From Aliikangiella sp964411875 (GTDB lineage: Bacteria; Pseudomonadota; Gammaproteobacteria; Enterobacterales; Kangiellaceae): DNA of 15,216 nucleotides. Below the pieces are notes generated by a model that did not search any database, was not told the origin of the DNA, and worked only from the letters and a program-made list of their open reading frames with translations. Made by a program: the position numbers and the translations under genes. Of this stretch, positions 7,109 to 14,376 are shown piece after piece (position 1 is the first letter of the stretch; the number at the start of each line of letters is the position of its first letter). The stretch covers positions 1 through 15,216 of the forward strand of contig CAYPMT010000056.1 in assembly GCA_964411875.1 (NCBI GenBank), written 5' to 3'.

Positions 7109-8451
7109 AAAAAGTCGAGAACGCTTCTTGGGTAAGCAAGCCCTCGCCAAAACCTTACACCATTGCCATTATATCGCCAGACAACCTCTTGCTCCTCCGT
7201 AACCTCCCAAAAGCCATAATCGTTTTCTGCAATTAAGGTATTAGAATTTTCTAATCGGATAGCACTGCCGGCTATTGGTGCAAATAATTCATCATTACTG
7301 AAGCTCCAAGCCACATCGGGTTCATTGTCACTATTAACCTGTAAATTGAAATTATCTGGATCTAGTTGTAACTCGTAAACAGTTGAGGCATTAACTTGAT
7401 TACCGTTAGAAAACACCAAAAGATTACCCGCACCAGGTAAGCCACTTTCTATTAGACTAGGGCCGTGATTATTATTATTAAAAATTACTGAGCCTTGATT
7501 GTTATCATAAGCTCGAGGATTACCAAACCGATAAACTAGATTTCCACCCATCCCACGTTGACCACCCGAGTTAGTGGCAGCCTCTTCATTGGTTGTACTA
7601 TGATCAATCACCCAAACTTCACCAAACTCATTAACGGTTAAATAAATAAGCTCTCTGGCCGAATCATAAGCAATCCCGTTAGCATGACTCACATTTCCTG
7701 TATCAATTGGTTGGTTATCACTTGGAGCAACATAGTGGTAATCAATTAAATTAGGGTTGTCTGCAACCACACCAAAATTTGACGCATCTTCATTTCTATC
7801 TTGAATAATATGATCAATGCTGTGCCATTCCCAAACAATTTCACTTGTTGAGGGGTCAACTTCTATCAAGGCATCGGTAAACATATCAACACTCGTTGAA
7901 ATACCTAAATCTTCAGCTTCTTCTGGCGTGACTCTATCCCATGAAAGAAACAAAATATTACCGCTAGGTAGCATTGTGACATCATGATGAGCAATAAAAT
8001 TATCCGTTGAGTGAACAAACTCCCAGTCAGTTGTTACGGAACCATCAGCTTGAGGTATCAATATTCGAATAATGCCTCCATAGCCACCAATAGTAGTTAC
8101 GGGGTCATTGACTCTAAACATCCCTAAAAGTCGACCATCTGGCAGAATTTCAAGATCAACACCAAGAGTAGCATTAAGCTCAAAATTCTTAAGCCTTTGA
8201 CCATTTTTTTCAACAAGAAAAGCCTCTGTTCCAAAAAGAGGAACGGCTAACACAAGACTATCTTCAGCTAGATCAGCATTATAAACTTCAACTTCAGTAA
8301 CTACTTGTTCATCATTATTATTATCACTACTACTATTACCACAAGCTAACTGTAATAAAAAAGTAAAAGCTACAATTAAGTGGATAGCAAAGTTGAGTGA
8401 TTTAGTTTTAACGTTTTTATTGGTTTTAAAATTATTATTACTGAGTATCAT
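7102..8451 (-). CDS. Arylsulfotransferase-like beta-propeller lipoprotein
   Basis: The 449 residues begin with a lipoprotein signal: a basic N-terminus, a hydrophobic stretch at about 20-34, and lipobox LQLAC with the lipidated Cys at residue 37. Gly follows, then a Ser/Asn-rich linker. The exported part has blade-like repeats ending in WEW, YRF, WSF and WRY (near 207, 308, 382 and 426). It also has histidine motifs resembling the arylsulfotransferase (ASST) family: AHHDVTMLPSGNILFLS (154-170), SHANGIAYD (255-263) and NNHGPSLIE (327-335). ASST enzymes move sulfuryl groups between phenolic compounds in the periplasm; whether this one is catalytic is unknown. GAGGAA about 8 nt before the ATG supports the start. 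It lies downstream of two exopolysaccharide-type genes on the same strand. The fold is fairly secure and the substrate is not. Confidence 0.75.
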   Translation of the reverse strand: MILSNNNFKTNKNVKTKSLNFAIHLIVAFTFLLQLACGNSSSDNNNDEQVVTEVEVYNADLAEDSLVLAVPLFGTEAFLVEKNGQRLKNFELNATLGVDLEILPDGRLLGMFRVNDPVTTIGGYGGIIRILIPQADGSVTTDWEFVHSTDNFIAHHDVTMLPSGNILFLSWDRVTPEEAEDLGISTSVDMFTDALIEVDPSTSEIVWEWHSIDHIIQDRNEDASNFGVVADNPNLIDYHYVAPSDNQPIDTGNVSHANGIAYDSARELIYLTVNEFGEVWVIDHSTTNEEAATNSGGQRGMGGNLVYRFGNPRAYDNNQGSVIFNNNNHGPSLIESGLPGAGNLLVFSNGNQVNASTVYELQLDPDNFNLQVNSDNEPDVAWSFSNDELFAPIAGSAIRLENSNTLIAENDYGFWEVTEEQEVVWRYNGNGVRFWRGLAYPRSVLDFLP

Positions 8452-8468
8452 AAGTATTCCTCTACTTT

Positions 8469-8482
8469 ATACTTGCAAGTAT
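8469..8482. promoter_or_regulatory. Perfect 14-bp palindrome upstream of the lipoprotein gene
   Basis: ATACTTGCAAGTAT is its own reverse complement and lies 18-31 nt upstream of the lipoprotein ATG. With no loop it is more like a dimeric-regulator operator than an RNA hairpin. A TATAAA overlapping its left edge on the minus strand could be a -10 element. The cognate regulator is not in the window. Confidence 0.35.
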
Positions 8483-8521
8483 CCTAGACGCATATTCATA
8501 TTAATTGTTACAGTAATTGAT

Positions 8522-8544
8522 TAGCCCTAAAATATCTAGGGCTA
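8522..8544 (-). terminator. Hairpin after the ATPase gene (weak terminator or mRNA end)
   Basis: TAGCCCTA (8522-8529) pairs perfectly with TAGGGCTA (8537-8544) across a 7-nt loop. It lies about 30 nt after the stop of the minus-strand ATPase gene and 78 nt before the lipoprotein start. There is no U-run on either side. It may only attenuate read-through into the lipoprotein gene or protect the mRNA end. Confidence 0.4.
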
Positions 8545-8574
8545 TATGGACTTTTCAGGTTACCTTAAATTTAT

Positions 8575-9588
8575 TTATTGATCATCTGAAAAATCGAGCG
8601 ATATCTGCACAATTTTACGCATAAACTCTCTTTCTTTACGAAATTGCTTACGAAGATCTTGCATTTGTTGTTCAAGCTGATGCACTTTGACTTCTAAAAC
8701 AGAAGCATCCGATGGTAAGTCTACTGCCTTTTTGATTGGCGTCATGGACTTAGCTGCAGCTTCTTTGCCGGCATCATTTTCCTCAGTAATTTCTGAAGTC
8801 ACTGTTTTAACAATGTCGCCATCAATACGAGACTTTTCTTCTAAAAAGCCAAAGAGTAATAAACGGTCACAAGTTGTATTTATTTTACGAGGCACACCAC
8901 CAGTAAAATCATAAATCAGCTTAAATGATTCCGCGGTAAAGCTAGGATTGTCTTGCCAATCAACTTTTTTGAGTCGATGTTCAATATAAGCTTGAGTCTC
9001 TTCGACATCTAAATGAGCAAGATGATAAGAGGCGGTAACCCTTTGACGAACTTGCTCAAGAGCCGGATCTCTTAAATGTTCACGGAACTCTGACTGACCA
9101 AGTAAAAAGATTTGTAAAAGCGTTTTGCCTTTGTAATACAAATTTGACAGCATGCGAAGCTCTTCAATGGTTTCAAAAGGCAAGTTTTGTGCCTCATCAA
9201 CAACCAGCATGCAACGCTTACCTTCTTTACAACGTGCAATAAAAAAGTTTTCTAAATTTTTTAATAAAGAAGACTTTTCATTTTCTTTATGAGCCAAGCC
9301 AAACGTTGCAGCTACCATACGAAGAATATCGGTAGAGTCTAGCTGAGTATTAATAAGCTCTGCAGCGACGACATCATCTTTGCCTTCCAAAGAACCAAAT
9401 AAGGTACGAACCAGTGTACTTTTTCCGGTACCTACATCGCCTGTAACAACAATAAATCCTTCGCCTTGAGAAAGTCCATATTTCAAATAGGCAAGCGCTC
9501 TTTTATGAGTACTACTACCAAAAAAGAAAAAAGGATCGGGCGCTAACTGAAAAGGCTTGCCCGAAAGCTTATAATATGACTCGTACAT
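8575..9588 (-). CDS. XrtA/PEP-CTERM locus-type secretion ATPase (AAA+)
   Basis: This is a cytoplasmic AAA+ ATPase of the ExeA/GspA-like family, in the subfamily found in XrtA (PEP-CTERM) exopolysaccharide loci. The 337 residues open with MYESYYKLSGKPFQLAPDP and FFFGSSTHKRALAYLKYGL, typical of that subfamily. Walker A is GDVGTGKST (50-58), Walker B is MLVVDEAQ (127-134), and sensor 1 is LLGQSE (162-167). GGVPRKIN (230-237) is the sensor-2 region. A C-terminal segment at about 297-325 is predicted coiled coil, followed by an acidic end. The gene sits 72 bp after the sugar transferase on the same strand, so the two are probably co-transcribed. Its role in polysaccharide export is inferred from family context. 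No exosortase gene is visible here. Confidence 0.85.
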   Translation of the reverse strand: MYESYYKLSGKPFQLAPDPFFFFGSSTHKRALAYLKYGLSQGEGFIVVTGDVGTGKSTLVRTLFGSLEGKDDVVAAELINTQLDSTDILRMVAATFGLAHKENEKSSLLKNLENFFIARCKEGKRCMLVVDEAQNLPFETIEELRMLSNLYYKGKTLLQIFLLGQSEFREHLRDPALEQVRQRVTASYHLAHLDVEETQAYIEHRLKKVDWQDNPSFTAESFKLIYDFTGGVPRKINTTCDRLLLFGFLEEKSRIDGDIVKTVTSEITEENDAGKEAAAKSMTPIKKAVDLPSDASVLEVKVHQLEQQMQDLRKQFRKEREFMRKIVQISLDFSDDQ

Positions 9589-9660
9589 ATTTTTTTCCCA
9601 AAATTAAACGCTTAAAAATAAAGTTGTTATATAATTTAAATTGTATTGATTTTAGTTAAT

Positions 9661-11058
9661 TTATCGAGCACCTTTTTGCCACAAAAGCACTTGCACTGTT
9701 TGGGCAAGGGTCGTCAAATCAAGAAAAACACTGTAATTCTTAATATAGTAAAGATCAAACTGTAATTTTTCTTTAGCATCGGCTTCATCATCACCGTAGG
9801 GATAACAGACCTGGGCCCAGCCAGTAATGCCTGGCTTTACCCGGTGACGCATACGATAATAAGGAATCGTTTTAGCTAACTTTTCAACAAACTCTGGACG
9901 TTCTGGACGAGGCCCAACAAAACTCATATCCCCTTTTAAAACATTCCATAATTGAGGTAATTCATCCATGCGAGTCTTACGCATGACTCGACCGATTTTG
10001 GTCACTCGAGCATCATTTTTAGCAGCCATTTGTGCGCCACTTTTTTCGGCACCAACCACCATGCTACGAAATTTATGAATCACAAAATTATTTTCATCCT
10101 TACCAACCCTAATTTGACTATAAAAAACCGGTTCCCGCCAACCTGACTCCATTTTTATTAACAAAATCAAAATAGGATAAAGAGGCAATGTCAGAATTAA
10201 AATCAATAAAGATAAACAAACATCTACAATTCTTTTTACGACAATTTTTACTAAGTCCTTAGCAAAGCCTTCAATAAAAATAAACCGATTGGGATGTAAT
10301 GTATCAATTTGTATTCTACCCGCACGACGTTCAAAAAAATCAGAAGCTTCTGTGACTAAAACACCTTTTAGCTTACAAGCAATAATATCATTAACAGGAT
10401 AATTTTCACGCTGCTCGTTAACAGCAACAACCAGTTGATCGATGCCATATTCATCAATTAAATCAACTAAATTTTTATTTGAGTAAATAATTCTATTTTT
10501 ACTCACAAACTCCTCTGTCCCTTCAAGATGTAAAAAGCCTACCAGGGTTACTCCTCGCCAATCATTTTTACGTTTAAGTTGTTCTAGCTGCTTTGCTGTT
10601 TGGCCGCTCCCTATTACCATGACCCGAGAATTCATCACTTCAGTATCCACAATGACCATAAAGACATAACGAACTATAAGCAGGACTACAAACGAAATTA
10701 ATAAGCTCATGGCAATAACCCCTCGGCCAACAACTACTTCAGGGTCAGGGTAAGCATAATAAAGAGCAACAAGGATAAAAAAGGCTAGTGCACTACCAAT
10801 AGAAAGCTTGTTTAATATTTGACCAAAACTATCTCGTGTTAAACGTGAATATAAGCCAACTCCCACCATGGATAAAAAAACAACCATAGCGAAAATTAAT
10901 GCTTTAGCATGTAGAAACTCGCTTAAGTTAGGCGTTAACTCTTGACCTAAAAAGCGTAAGTTAACACCAGAATAAAAAGCAGCAAAAACAACTGTAAACT
11001 CAATCACCGCCAATAGGGTCAAACTTTTAGGGACATAGTGACCAAAAATACGTTCCAT
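9661..11058 (-). CDS. XrtA-associated polyprenyl-phosphate sugar phosphotransferase
   Basis: This is the initiating glycosyltransferase of exopolysaccharide synthesis, which moves a sugar-1-phosphate from a nucleotide sugar to undecaprenyl phosphate in the inner membrane. The 465 residues show four N-terminal membrane spans (about 12-33, 52-70, 87-103 and 113-135). A Rossmann-like domain follows, starting SRVMVIGSGQTA (144-155). After a further hydrophobic segment (277-302) comes the bacterial sugar-transferase domain. Motifs there are KFRSMVVGAE (329-338), RKTRMDELPQLWNVLKGDMS, FVGPRPERPEF (380-390), KPGITGWAQV (408-417) and DLYYIKNYS. The opening MERIFGHYVPKSLTLL resembles the EpsB-type enzymes of PEP-CTERM loci. 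The sugar is not predictable. Its ATG overlaps the stop of a 34-codon ORF (TAATG) and has no strong ribosome-binding site of its own. Confidence 0.9.
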   Translation of the reverse strand: MERIFGHYVPKSLTLLAVIEFTVVFAAFYSGVNLRFLGQELTPNLSEFLHAKALIFAMVVFLSMVGVGLYSRLTRDSFGQILNKLSIGSALAFFILVALYYAYPDPEVVVGRGVIAMSLLISFVVLLIVRYVFMVIVDTEVMNSRVMVIGSGQTAKQLEQLKRKNDWRGVTLVGFLHLEGTEEFVSKNRIIYSNKNLVDLIDEYGIDQLVVAVNEQRENYPVNDIIACKLKGVLVTEASDFFERRAGRIQIDTLHPNRFIFIEGFAKDLVKIVVKRIVDVCLSLLILILTLPLYPILILLIKMESGWREPVFYSQIRVGKDENNFVIHKFRSMVVGAEKSGAQMAAKNDARVTKIGRVMRKTRMDELPQLWNVLKGDMSFVGPRPERPEFVEKLAKTIPYYRMRHRVKPGITGWAQVCYPYGDDEADAKEKLQFDLYYIKNYSVFLDLTTLAQTVQVLLWQKGAR

Positions 11059-11162
11059 TAATAATCTAAACCTTTTATTTTAGTTATATTATTTAAAACA
11101 ACTTTAAATTTACAAACCCATAGACAGATTAACATTACAGGTAAAATGATAGTGAACACCAT
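11058..11162 (-). CDS. Possible 34-residue leader membrane peptide coupled to the sugar transferase
   Basis: The minus strand encodes MVFTIILPVMLICLWVC, then a basic polar tail KFKVV...KGLDY, then TAA. The stop codon shares its last A with the ATG of the sugar transferase (TAATG), so ribosomes could reinitiate directly. AGGAG lies 3 nt before the ATG, closer than ideal but the best Shine-Dalgarno in the region. A TATACT at 11186-11191 would give a leader of about 17 nt. Residues 2-17 could form one short membrane helix. I recognise no family. It may be a real microprotein, a translational leader that sets expression of the transferase, or chance. No codon evidence is available at this length. 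Confidence 0.4.
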   Translation of the reverse strand: MVFTIILPVMLICLWVCKFKVVLNNITKIKGLDY

Positions 11163-11185
11163 ACACTCCTGTAATTCAGTCCCTA

Positions 11186-11191
11186 AGTATA
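11186..11191 (-). promoter_or_regulatory. Candidate -10 element for the exopolysaccharide gene set
   Basis: TATACT reads on the minus strand about 24 nt before the small ORF, a 5-of-6 match to the -10 consensus. No good -35 stands 16-18 bp upstream of it. The assignment rests mainly on position. Confidence 0.3.
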
Positions 11192-11273
11192 CCTAACTTA
11201 TTGAATAAATTCATGTAAAAGCCTATTCTAATCGCTAAGTTTAAACATTAAAATAATCCTTTAGTTGAATGAG

Positions 11274-11303
11274 TTGGCACTATTGGCTATTCAAGGTTAA
11301 AAT
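11274..11303 (+). promoter_or_regulatory. Candidate sigma-70 promoter of asnS
   Basis: TTGGCA (11274-11279) and TAAAAT (11298-11303) are separated by 18 bp. Transcription starting near 11310 would leave a leader of about 37 nt before the TTG start. I see no T-box or attenuator structure in that leader. Confidence 0.5.
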
Positions 11304-11346
11304 TCTCTCTTTTCATTAATCGTTAATTAGTTATTTGGAGTATCTT

Positions 11347-12750
11347 TTGGATAAGCATTGGTCTATCGCCGATCTTTTGTCAGGCAAAGCCGAAAAAAAC
11401 AGTCAGGTTTTAATTAAAGGCTGGATTCGTACTCGTAAAGATTCAAAAGCGGGGTTTTCTTTTATTAATTTACACGATGGCTCTTGTTTTGATGCCATTC
11501 AAGTGATTGCTCCTGGTGAGTTAAATAACTATCAATCTGAGATACTCAAGGCGACAACTGGCGCTTCCTTGGTTGTCCATGGTGAGCTAGTTGCCAGTGA
11601 GGGAAAAGGCCAATCCTATGAGGTGCAAGCACAACAAATAGAAGTGTTGGGTTTTGTCGATGAACCTGCCAACTACCCTATTCAACCTAAACCACACTCT
11701 ATGGAGTTTTTACGTTCAGTTGCTCATCTACGTGCAAGAACTAATGCCATAGGCGCAGTTACTCGGATTAGAAACTGTTTGGCACAAGCCATTCATCGCT
11801 TTTTATACGAGCAAAAATTTAACTGGATCCACACGCCCATTATTACAGCAAGTGATTGTGAAGGCGCTGGTGAAATGTTTCGGGTTAGTACTTTAGATCA
11901 AAACAATTTACCTTTAACTGAAAAAGGCGAAATCGATTATAGCCAAGACTTTTTTGGTAAAGAAGCTTTTCTAACCGTTTCTGGTCAGTTAAATGTTGAA
12001 AGCTATTGTATGGCTATGTCTAAAGTTTATACTTTTGGTCCCACTTTTAGAGCCGAGAATTCAAATACCAGCCGACACTTAGCCGAGTTTTGGATGGTTG
12101 AACCTGAAATCGCTTTTGCTGATTTACAAGACGATGCTGATCTAGCGGAAGCAATGCTGCAATATATTTATAAAGCCGTACTTAACGAAAGAGCTGATGA
12201 TTTGGCATTTTTCAATCAACGCATTGATAAAACCGTTATTGAACGACTTGAGCATGTGGTTAACACGCCCTTTGAGCGTATGGATTACACCGAAGCCGTT
12301 AAAATTTTAAAAGATAGTGGCAAAAAGTTTGAGTACCCCGTTGAATGGGGTGTCGATTTGCAATCAGAACATGAGCGCTATTTAGCCGAAGAAAAAGTGG
12401 GCAAGCCAGTTATTTTGATGAACTACCCCAAAGACATTAAAGCCTTTTATATGCGACTTAATGATGATGAAAAAACTGTTGCTGCAATGGATATATTAGT
12501 CCCTGGTATTGGTGAAATGGTTGGTGGTAGTCAAAGAGAAGAAAGGCTCGATGTGCTCGATAAGCGTATTGATGAAATGGGTTTACCTAAAGAAAACTAT
12601 TGGTGGTATCGCGATTTAAGACGCTATGGCACAGTTCCTCATGCTGGTTTTGGCTTGGGATTTGAACGAGCGGTTGCCTATGCGACAGGTATGCAAAATA
12701 TTCGTGACGTGATTCCTTTTCCAAGAGCACCTGGAACTGCAGAGTTTTAA
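11347..12750 (+). CDS. asnS: Asparaginyl-tRNA synthetase
   Basis: It charges tRNA-Asn with asparagine in the cytoplasm and is a class II synthetase. From the TTG at 11347-11349 it has 467 residues, against 466 in E. coli. That start is preferred because GGAG at 11337-11340 stands 6 nt before it. An in-frame TTG at 11335 has no ribosome-binding site and would overlap that sequence. The N-terminal OB-fold contains VLIKGWIRTRKDSKAGFSFINLHDGS. Motif 2 is FGPTFRAENSNTSRHLAEFW (from about 230), followed by MVEPEIAF. Motif 3 is GFGLGFERAV (434-443). HLAEFWMVEPE and the C-terminal IRDVIPFPRAPGTAEF are typical of AsnRS rather than AspRS. It is a single gene with its own promoter, convergent with the nitroreductase. 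Confidence 0.97.
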   Translation: MDKHWSIADLLSGKAEKNSQVLIKGWIRTRKDSKAGFSFINLHDGSCFDAIQVIAPGELNNYQSEILKATTGASLVVHGELVASEGKGQSYEVQAQQIEVLGFVDEPANYPIQPKPHSMEFLRSVAHLRARTNAIGAVTRIRNCLAQAIHRFLYEQKFNWIHTPIITASDCEGAGEMFRVSTLDQNNLPLTEKGEIDYSQDFFGKEAFLTVSGQLNVESYCMAMSKVYTFGPTFRAENSNTSRHLAEFWMVEPEIAFADLQDDADLAEAMLQYIYKAVLNERADDLAFFNQRIDKTVIERLEHVVNTPFERMDYTEAVKILKDSGKKFEYPVEWGVDLQSEHERYLAEEKVGKPVILMNYPKDIKAFYMRLNDDEKTVAAMDILVPGIGEMVGGSQREERLDVLDKRIDEMGLPKENYWWYRDLRRYGTVPHAGFGLGFERAVAYATGMQNIRDVIPFPRAPGTAEF

Positions 12751-12781
12751 TCAAAAATTTACTATATAAGATAAACCTAAG

Positions 12782-12805
12782 TTGGGCTAGCTTTGCGTAG
12801 CCCAA
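12782..12805. repeat. REP-like GC-rich hairpin between convergent genes
   Basis: TTGGGCTA (12782-12789) and TAGCCCAA (12798-12805) form a perfect 8-bp stem around the loop GCTTTGCG. It lies between the ends of asnS and the nitroreductase. There is no U-run. The sequence resembles the dispersed TTGGGY...RCCCAA palindromes seen between genes in many gammaproteobacterial genomes, so it may be a mobile palindromic repeat that also stabilises or ends both transcripts. Confidence 0.5.
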
Positions 12806-12833
12806 TAGGATTACATTTATAGTTTATGCGCCT

Positions 12834-13400
12834 TTAACCATTTGAATTATAATCCACAACAAAATCACTAATATTAAAAGGTTTCACAGAGCGCTTTTCA
12901 CCCTCTTCTTTTCCCAGATAAATAAAACCTACAGTTTTTTCATGCTCATCAAATTTAAGCAATTTCATTAAATGCGAATTAAATGCTAAGTCGCCAGTCC
13001 GCCACATGGCACCAATATCAAGAAAGTGTGCAGCCATCAGTAAATTTTGCACACTCGCACCAGCAGAAAGTATCTGTTCTATTTCTGGGACTTTAGGGTG
13101 CTCAGTAATTCTTACGCTCGCAACTATCACCATGGGAGCCCTTAAAGGTTTTCGGCGAAGTCGTTCTAACTTATCATCAGACAGTTCTTTGCCTGATAAC
13201 TGAGTCGCTTGCACAAAAAAATCACCCAACTGCTGCAAAGCTTCTCCAGCAAAAACTCGATAACGCCAAGGGCGTAACAAGGCATGATCCGGCGCTCGTA
13301 GGGCAGCTTTAAATAATACCTCTAACTGCTCATTAGTAGGAGCGGGTTCAATTAATTTAGAATGAGATTTTCGTGATAATAATAGGTCTATCGAATTCAT
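12834..13400 (-). CDS. ydjA: YdjA-type FMN-dependent nitroreductase
   Basis: This is a small nitroreductase-fold flavoprotein, probably a soluble homodimer binding FMN and using NAD(P)H; the physiological substrate of this subfamily is not established. The 188 residues match E. coli YdjA (183) along the length. MNSIDLLLSRKSHSKLIEPAP carries the N-terminal FMN-phosphate R/S cluster (R10, S12). APDHALLRPWRYRVF (36-50) is the subfamily hallmark. HPKVPEIEQILSAGASVQNLLMAAH (101-125) and MWRTGD (132-137) follow, then VGFIYLG (157-163) near the end. The C-terminal tail after 165 is polar and unremarkable. No clear Shine-Dalgarno precedes the ATG (13398-13400). It is divergent from the pseudouridine synthase and convergent with asnS. 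Confidence 0.92.
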   Translation of the reverse strand: MNSIDLLLSRKSHSKLIEPAPTNEQLEVLFKAALRAPDHALLRPWRYRVFAGEALQQLGDFFVQATQLSGKELSDDKLERLRRKPLRAPMVIVASVRITEHPKVPEIEQILSAGASVQNLLMAAHFLDIGAMWRTGDLAFNSHLMKLLKFDEHEKTVGFIYLGKEEGEKRSVKPFNISDFVVDYNSNG

Positions 13401-13502
13401 TATTAATAAGTTATTAGTCAGTTAATTGAGTAGCCAGATTACCAACTATTTGCGCAGGCCTCAATAGGCTCTCAAAATCATTGACTACAAACTTATGATA
13501 GA

Positions 13503-13527
13503 TTTGGTTACAATAGAAAAAACCAAA
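13503..13527. promoter_or_regulatory. Inverted repeat in the ydjA-rluE divergent gap
   Basis: TTTGGTT (13503-13509) and AACCAAA (13521-13527) form a 7-bp inverted repeat with an 11-nt spacer. It lies about 18 nt before the rluE start and overlaps a possible -10 TACAAT (13509-13514). It could be an operator or a leader hairpin. The rest of this 144-bp gap shows nothing clear. Confidence 0.3.
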
Positions 13528-13544
13528 CCTAAAAGCTTATTTGC

Positions 13545-14120
13545 TTGTCGAAAAAGTTGCAACAACCAAACTCAACACTTGTTTTGTTTAACAAACCCTT
13601 TAATACGCTTTGTCAATTTACTGGCGAACCGGGTGATTCAACCCTAGCTGACTTTATTTCAATAAAAGATATTTATGCAGCAGGTCGTTTAGATAAAGAT
13701 TCTGAAGGTTTATTGCTATTAACTGATAATGGCTCATTACAACACAAAATTAGTCATCCCAAATTCAAATTGGAAAAAACTTACTGGGTACAAGTTGAAG
13801 GTGAAATCAACTCAAAAGCACTCGAAGAACTATCGAAAGGCGTTTTATTAAAAGATGGCTGGACTAAACCTGCGAAAGCTAAACAACTAGACATAGAAAA
13901 AAACAATTTTAAATTATGGCCCCGTAACCCGCCGATTAGAGAACGCAAAACAATACCAACTAGCTGGTTAGAACTAACTATAAAAGAAGGTAAAAACCGT
14001 CAAGTAAGACGCATGACTGCGGCAGTTGGTTACCCTACTCTTAGATTGATTCGAGTCAGTATAGGATCTTGGCAGTTGCACAATTTACAGCCAGGCGAGT
14101 TTATTCAATTAACTATGTAA
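13545..14120 (+). CDS. rluE: 23S rRNA pseudouridine synthase, RluE type
   Basis: It isomerises a uridine of 23S rRNA (U2457 in E. coli for RluE). The 191 residues lack an S4 domain, as in RluE, and start almost at the catalytic fold: TLVLFNKPFNTLCQFTGEPG. The catalytic aspartate is D50 in AAGRLDKDSEGLLLLTDNG. KTYWVQVEG (78-86) and LWPRNPPIRERKTIPTSWLEL are RluE-specific blocks. EGKNRQVRRMTAAVGYPTLR and LIRVSIG close the fold. E. coli RluE has about 25 more N-terminal residues. Here an upstream in-frame stop at 13530-13532 limits the start to TTG at 13545 or TTG at 13557, and neither has a good ribosome-binding site, so the exact start is uncertain. Confidence 0.92.
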   Translation: MSKKLQQPNSTLVLFNKPFNTLCQFTGEPGDSTLADFISIKDIYAAGRLDKDSEGLLLLTDNGSLQHKISHPKFKLEKTYWVQVEGEINSKALEELSKGVLLKDGWTKPAKAKQLDIEKNNFKLWPRNPPIRERKTIPTSWLELTIKEGKNRQVRRMTAAVGYPTLRLIRVSIGSWQLHNLQPGEFIQLTM

Positions 14121-14276
14121 CAACAATACTTTTCAAGTAAAGACACAAAGCAATCAAATAACTTACGTATCGGTTCTCAATATGAAAAATCACCTATTAT
14201 CAATCTGAGAAGTTTCATCAAAAGAGTACACTTAATAAAAAATGGATTTTTTATTGATGTTTTCTTATTGAAGAAC

Positions 14277-14300
14277 TGGCGCAGATAAGTACCCGCGCCA
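14277..14300 (-). terminator. Hairpin just downstream of the dehydrogenase remnant
   Basis: TGGCGC (14277-14282) pairs with GCGCCA (14295-14300) over a 12-nt loop. On the minus strand it begins 7 nt after the stop codon of the dehydrogenase remnant, where a terminator would sit. No U-run follows, so it is a weak terminator at best. Confidence 0.35.
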
Positions 14301-14307
14301 AACATAG

Positions 14308-14376
14308 TTATAAATAGGTTGCTGCAAAACCGCCATCGACAGGAATGTTAGCACCGCAGATCCAACGAGAAGCGTC
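14308..14376 (-). pseudogene. C-terminal remnant of a short-chain dehydrogenase/reductase
   Basis: The minus strand reads DASRWICGANIPVDGGFAAT, then YL and a stop. This is the unmistakable C-terminus of a classical SDR oxidoreductase (SD-A-S-xx-xxG-xx-xxVDGG). Homology stops abruptly at the Asp: upstream codons read R, L, H and then TAG, and no Rossmann fold or YxxxK motif is found in the next 80 bp. The rest of the gene (over 200 codons) has been deleted or replaced. The reading frame in the remnant is still intact, so the loss may be fairly recent. Confidence 0.75.

Noticed and set aside
12587..12805. 72-codon minus-strand frame over the end of asnS
   Set aside because: It is antisense to the conserved motif 3 region of AsnRS, has no ribosome-binding site, and begins inside the REP-like hairpin.
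14234..14255. A/T-only hairpin as the rluE terminator
   Set aside because: The stem has no GC pairs and lies over 110 nt after the stop. It is more likely chance in AT-rich DNA.
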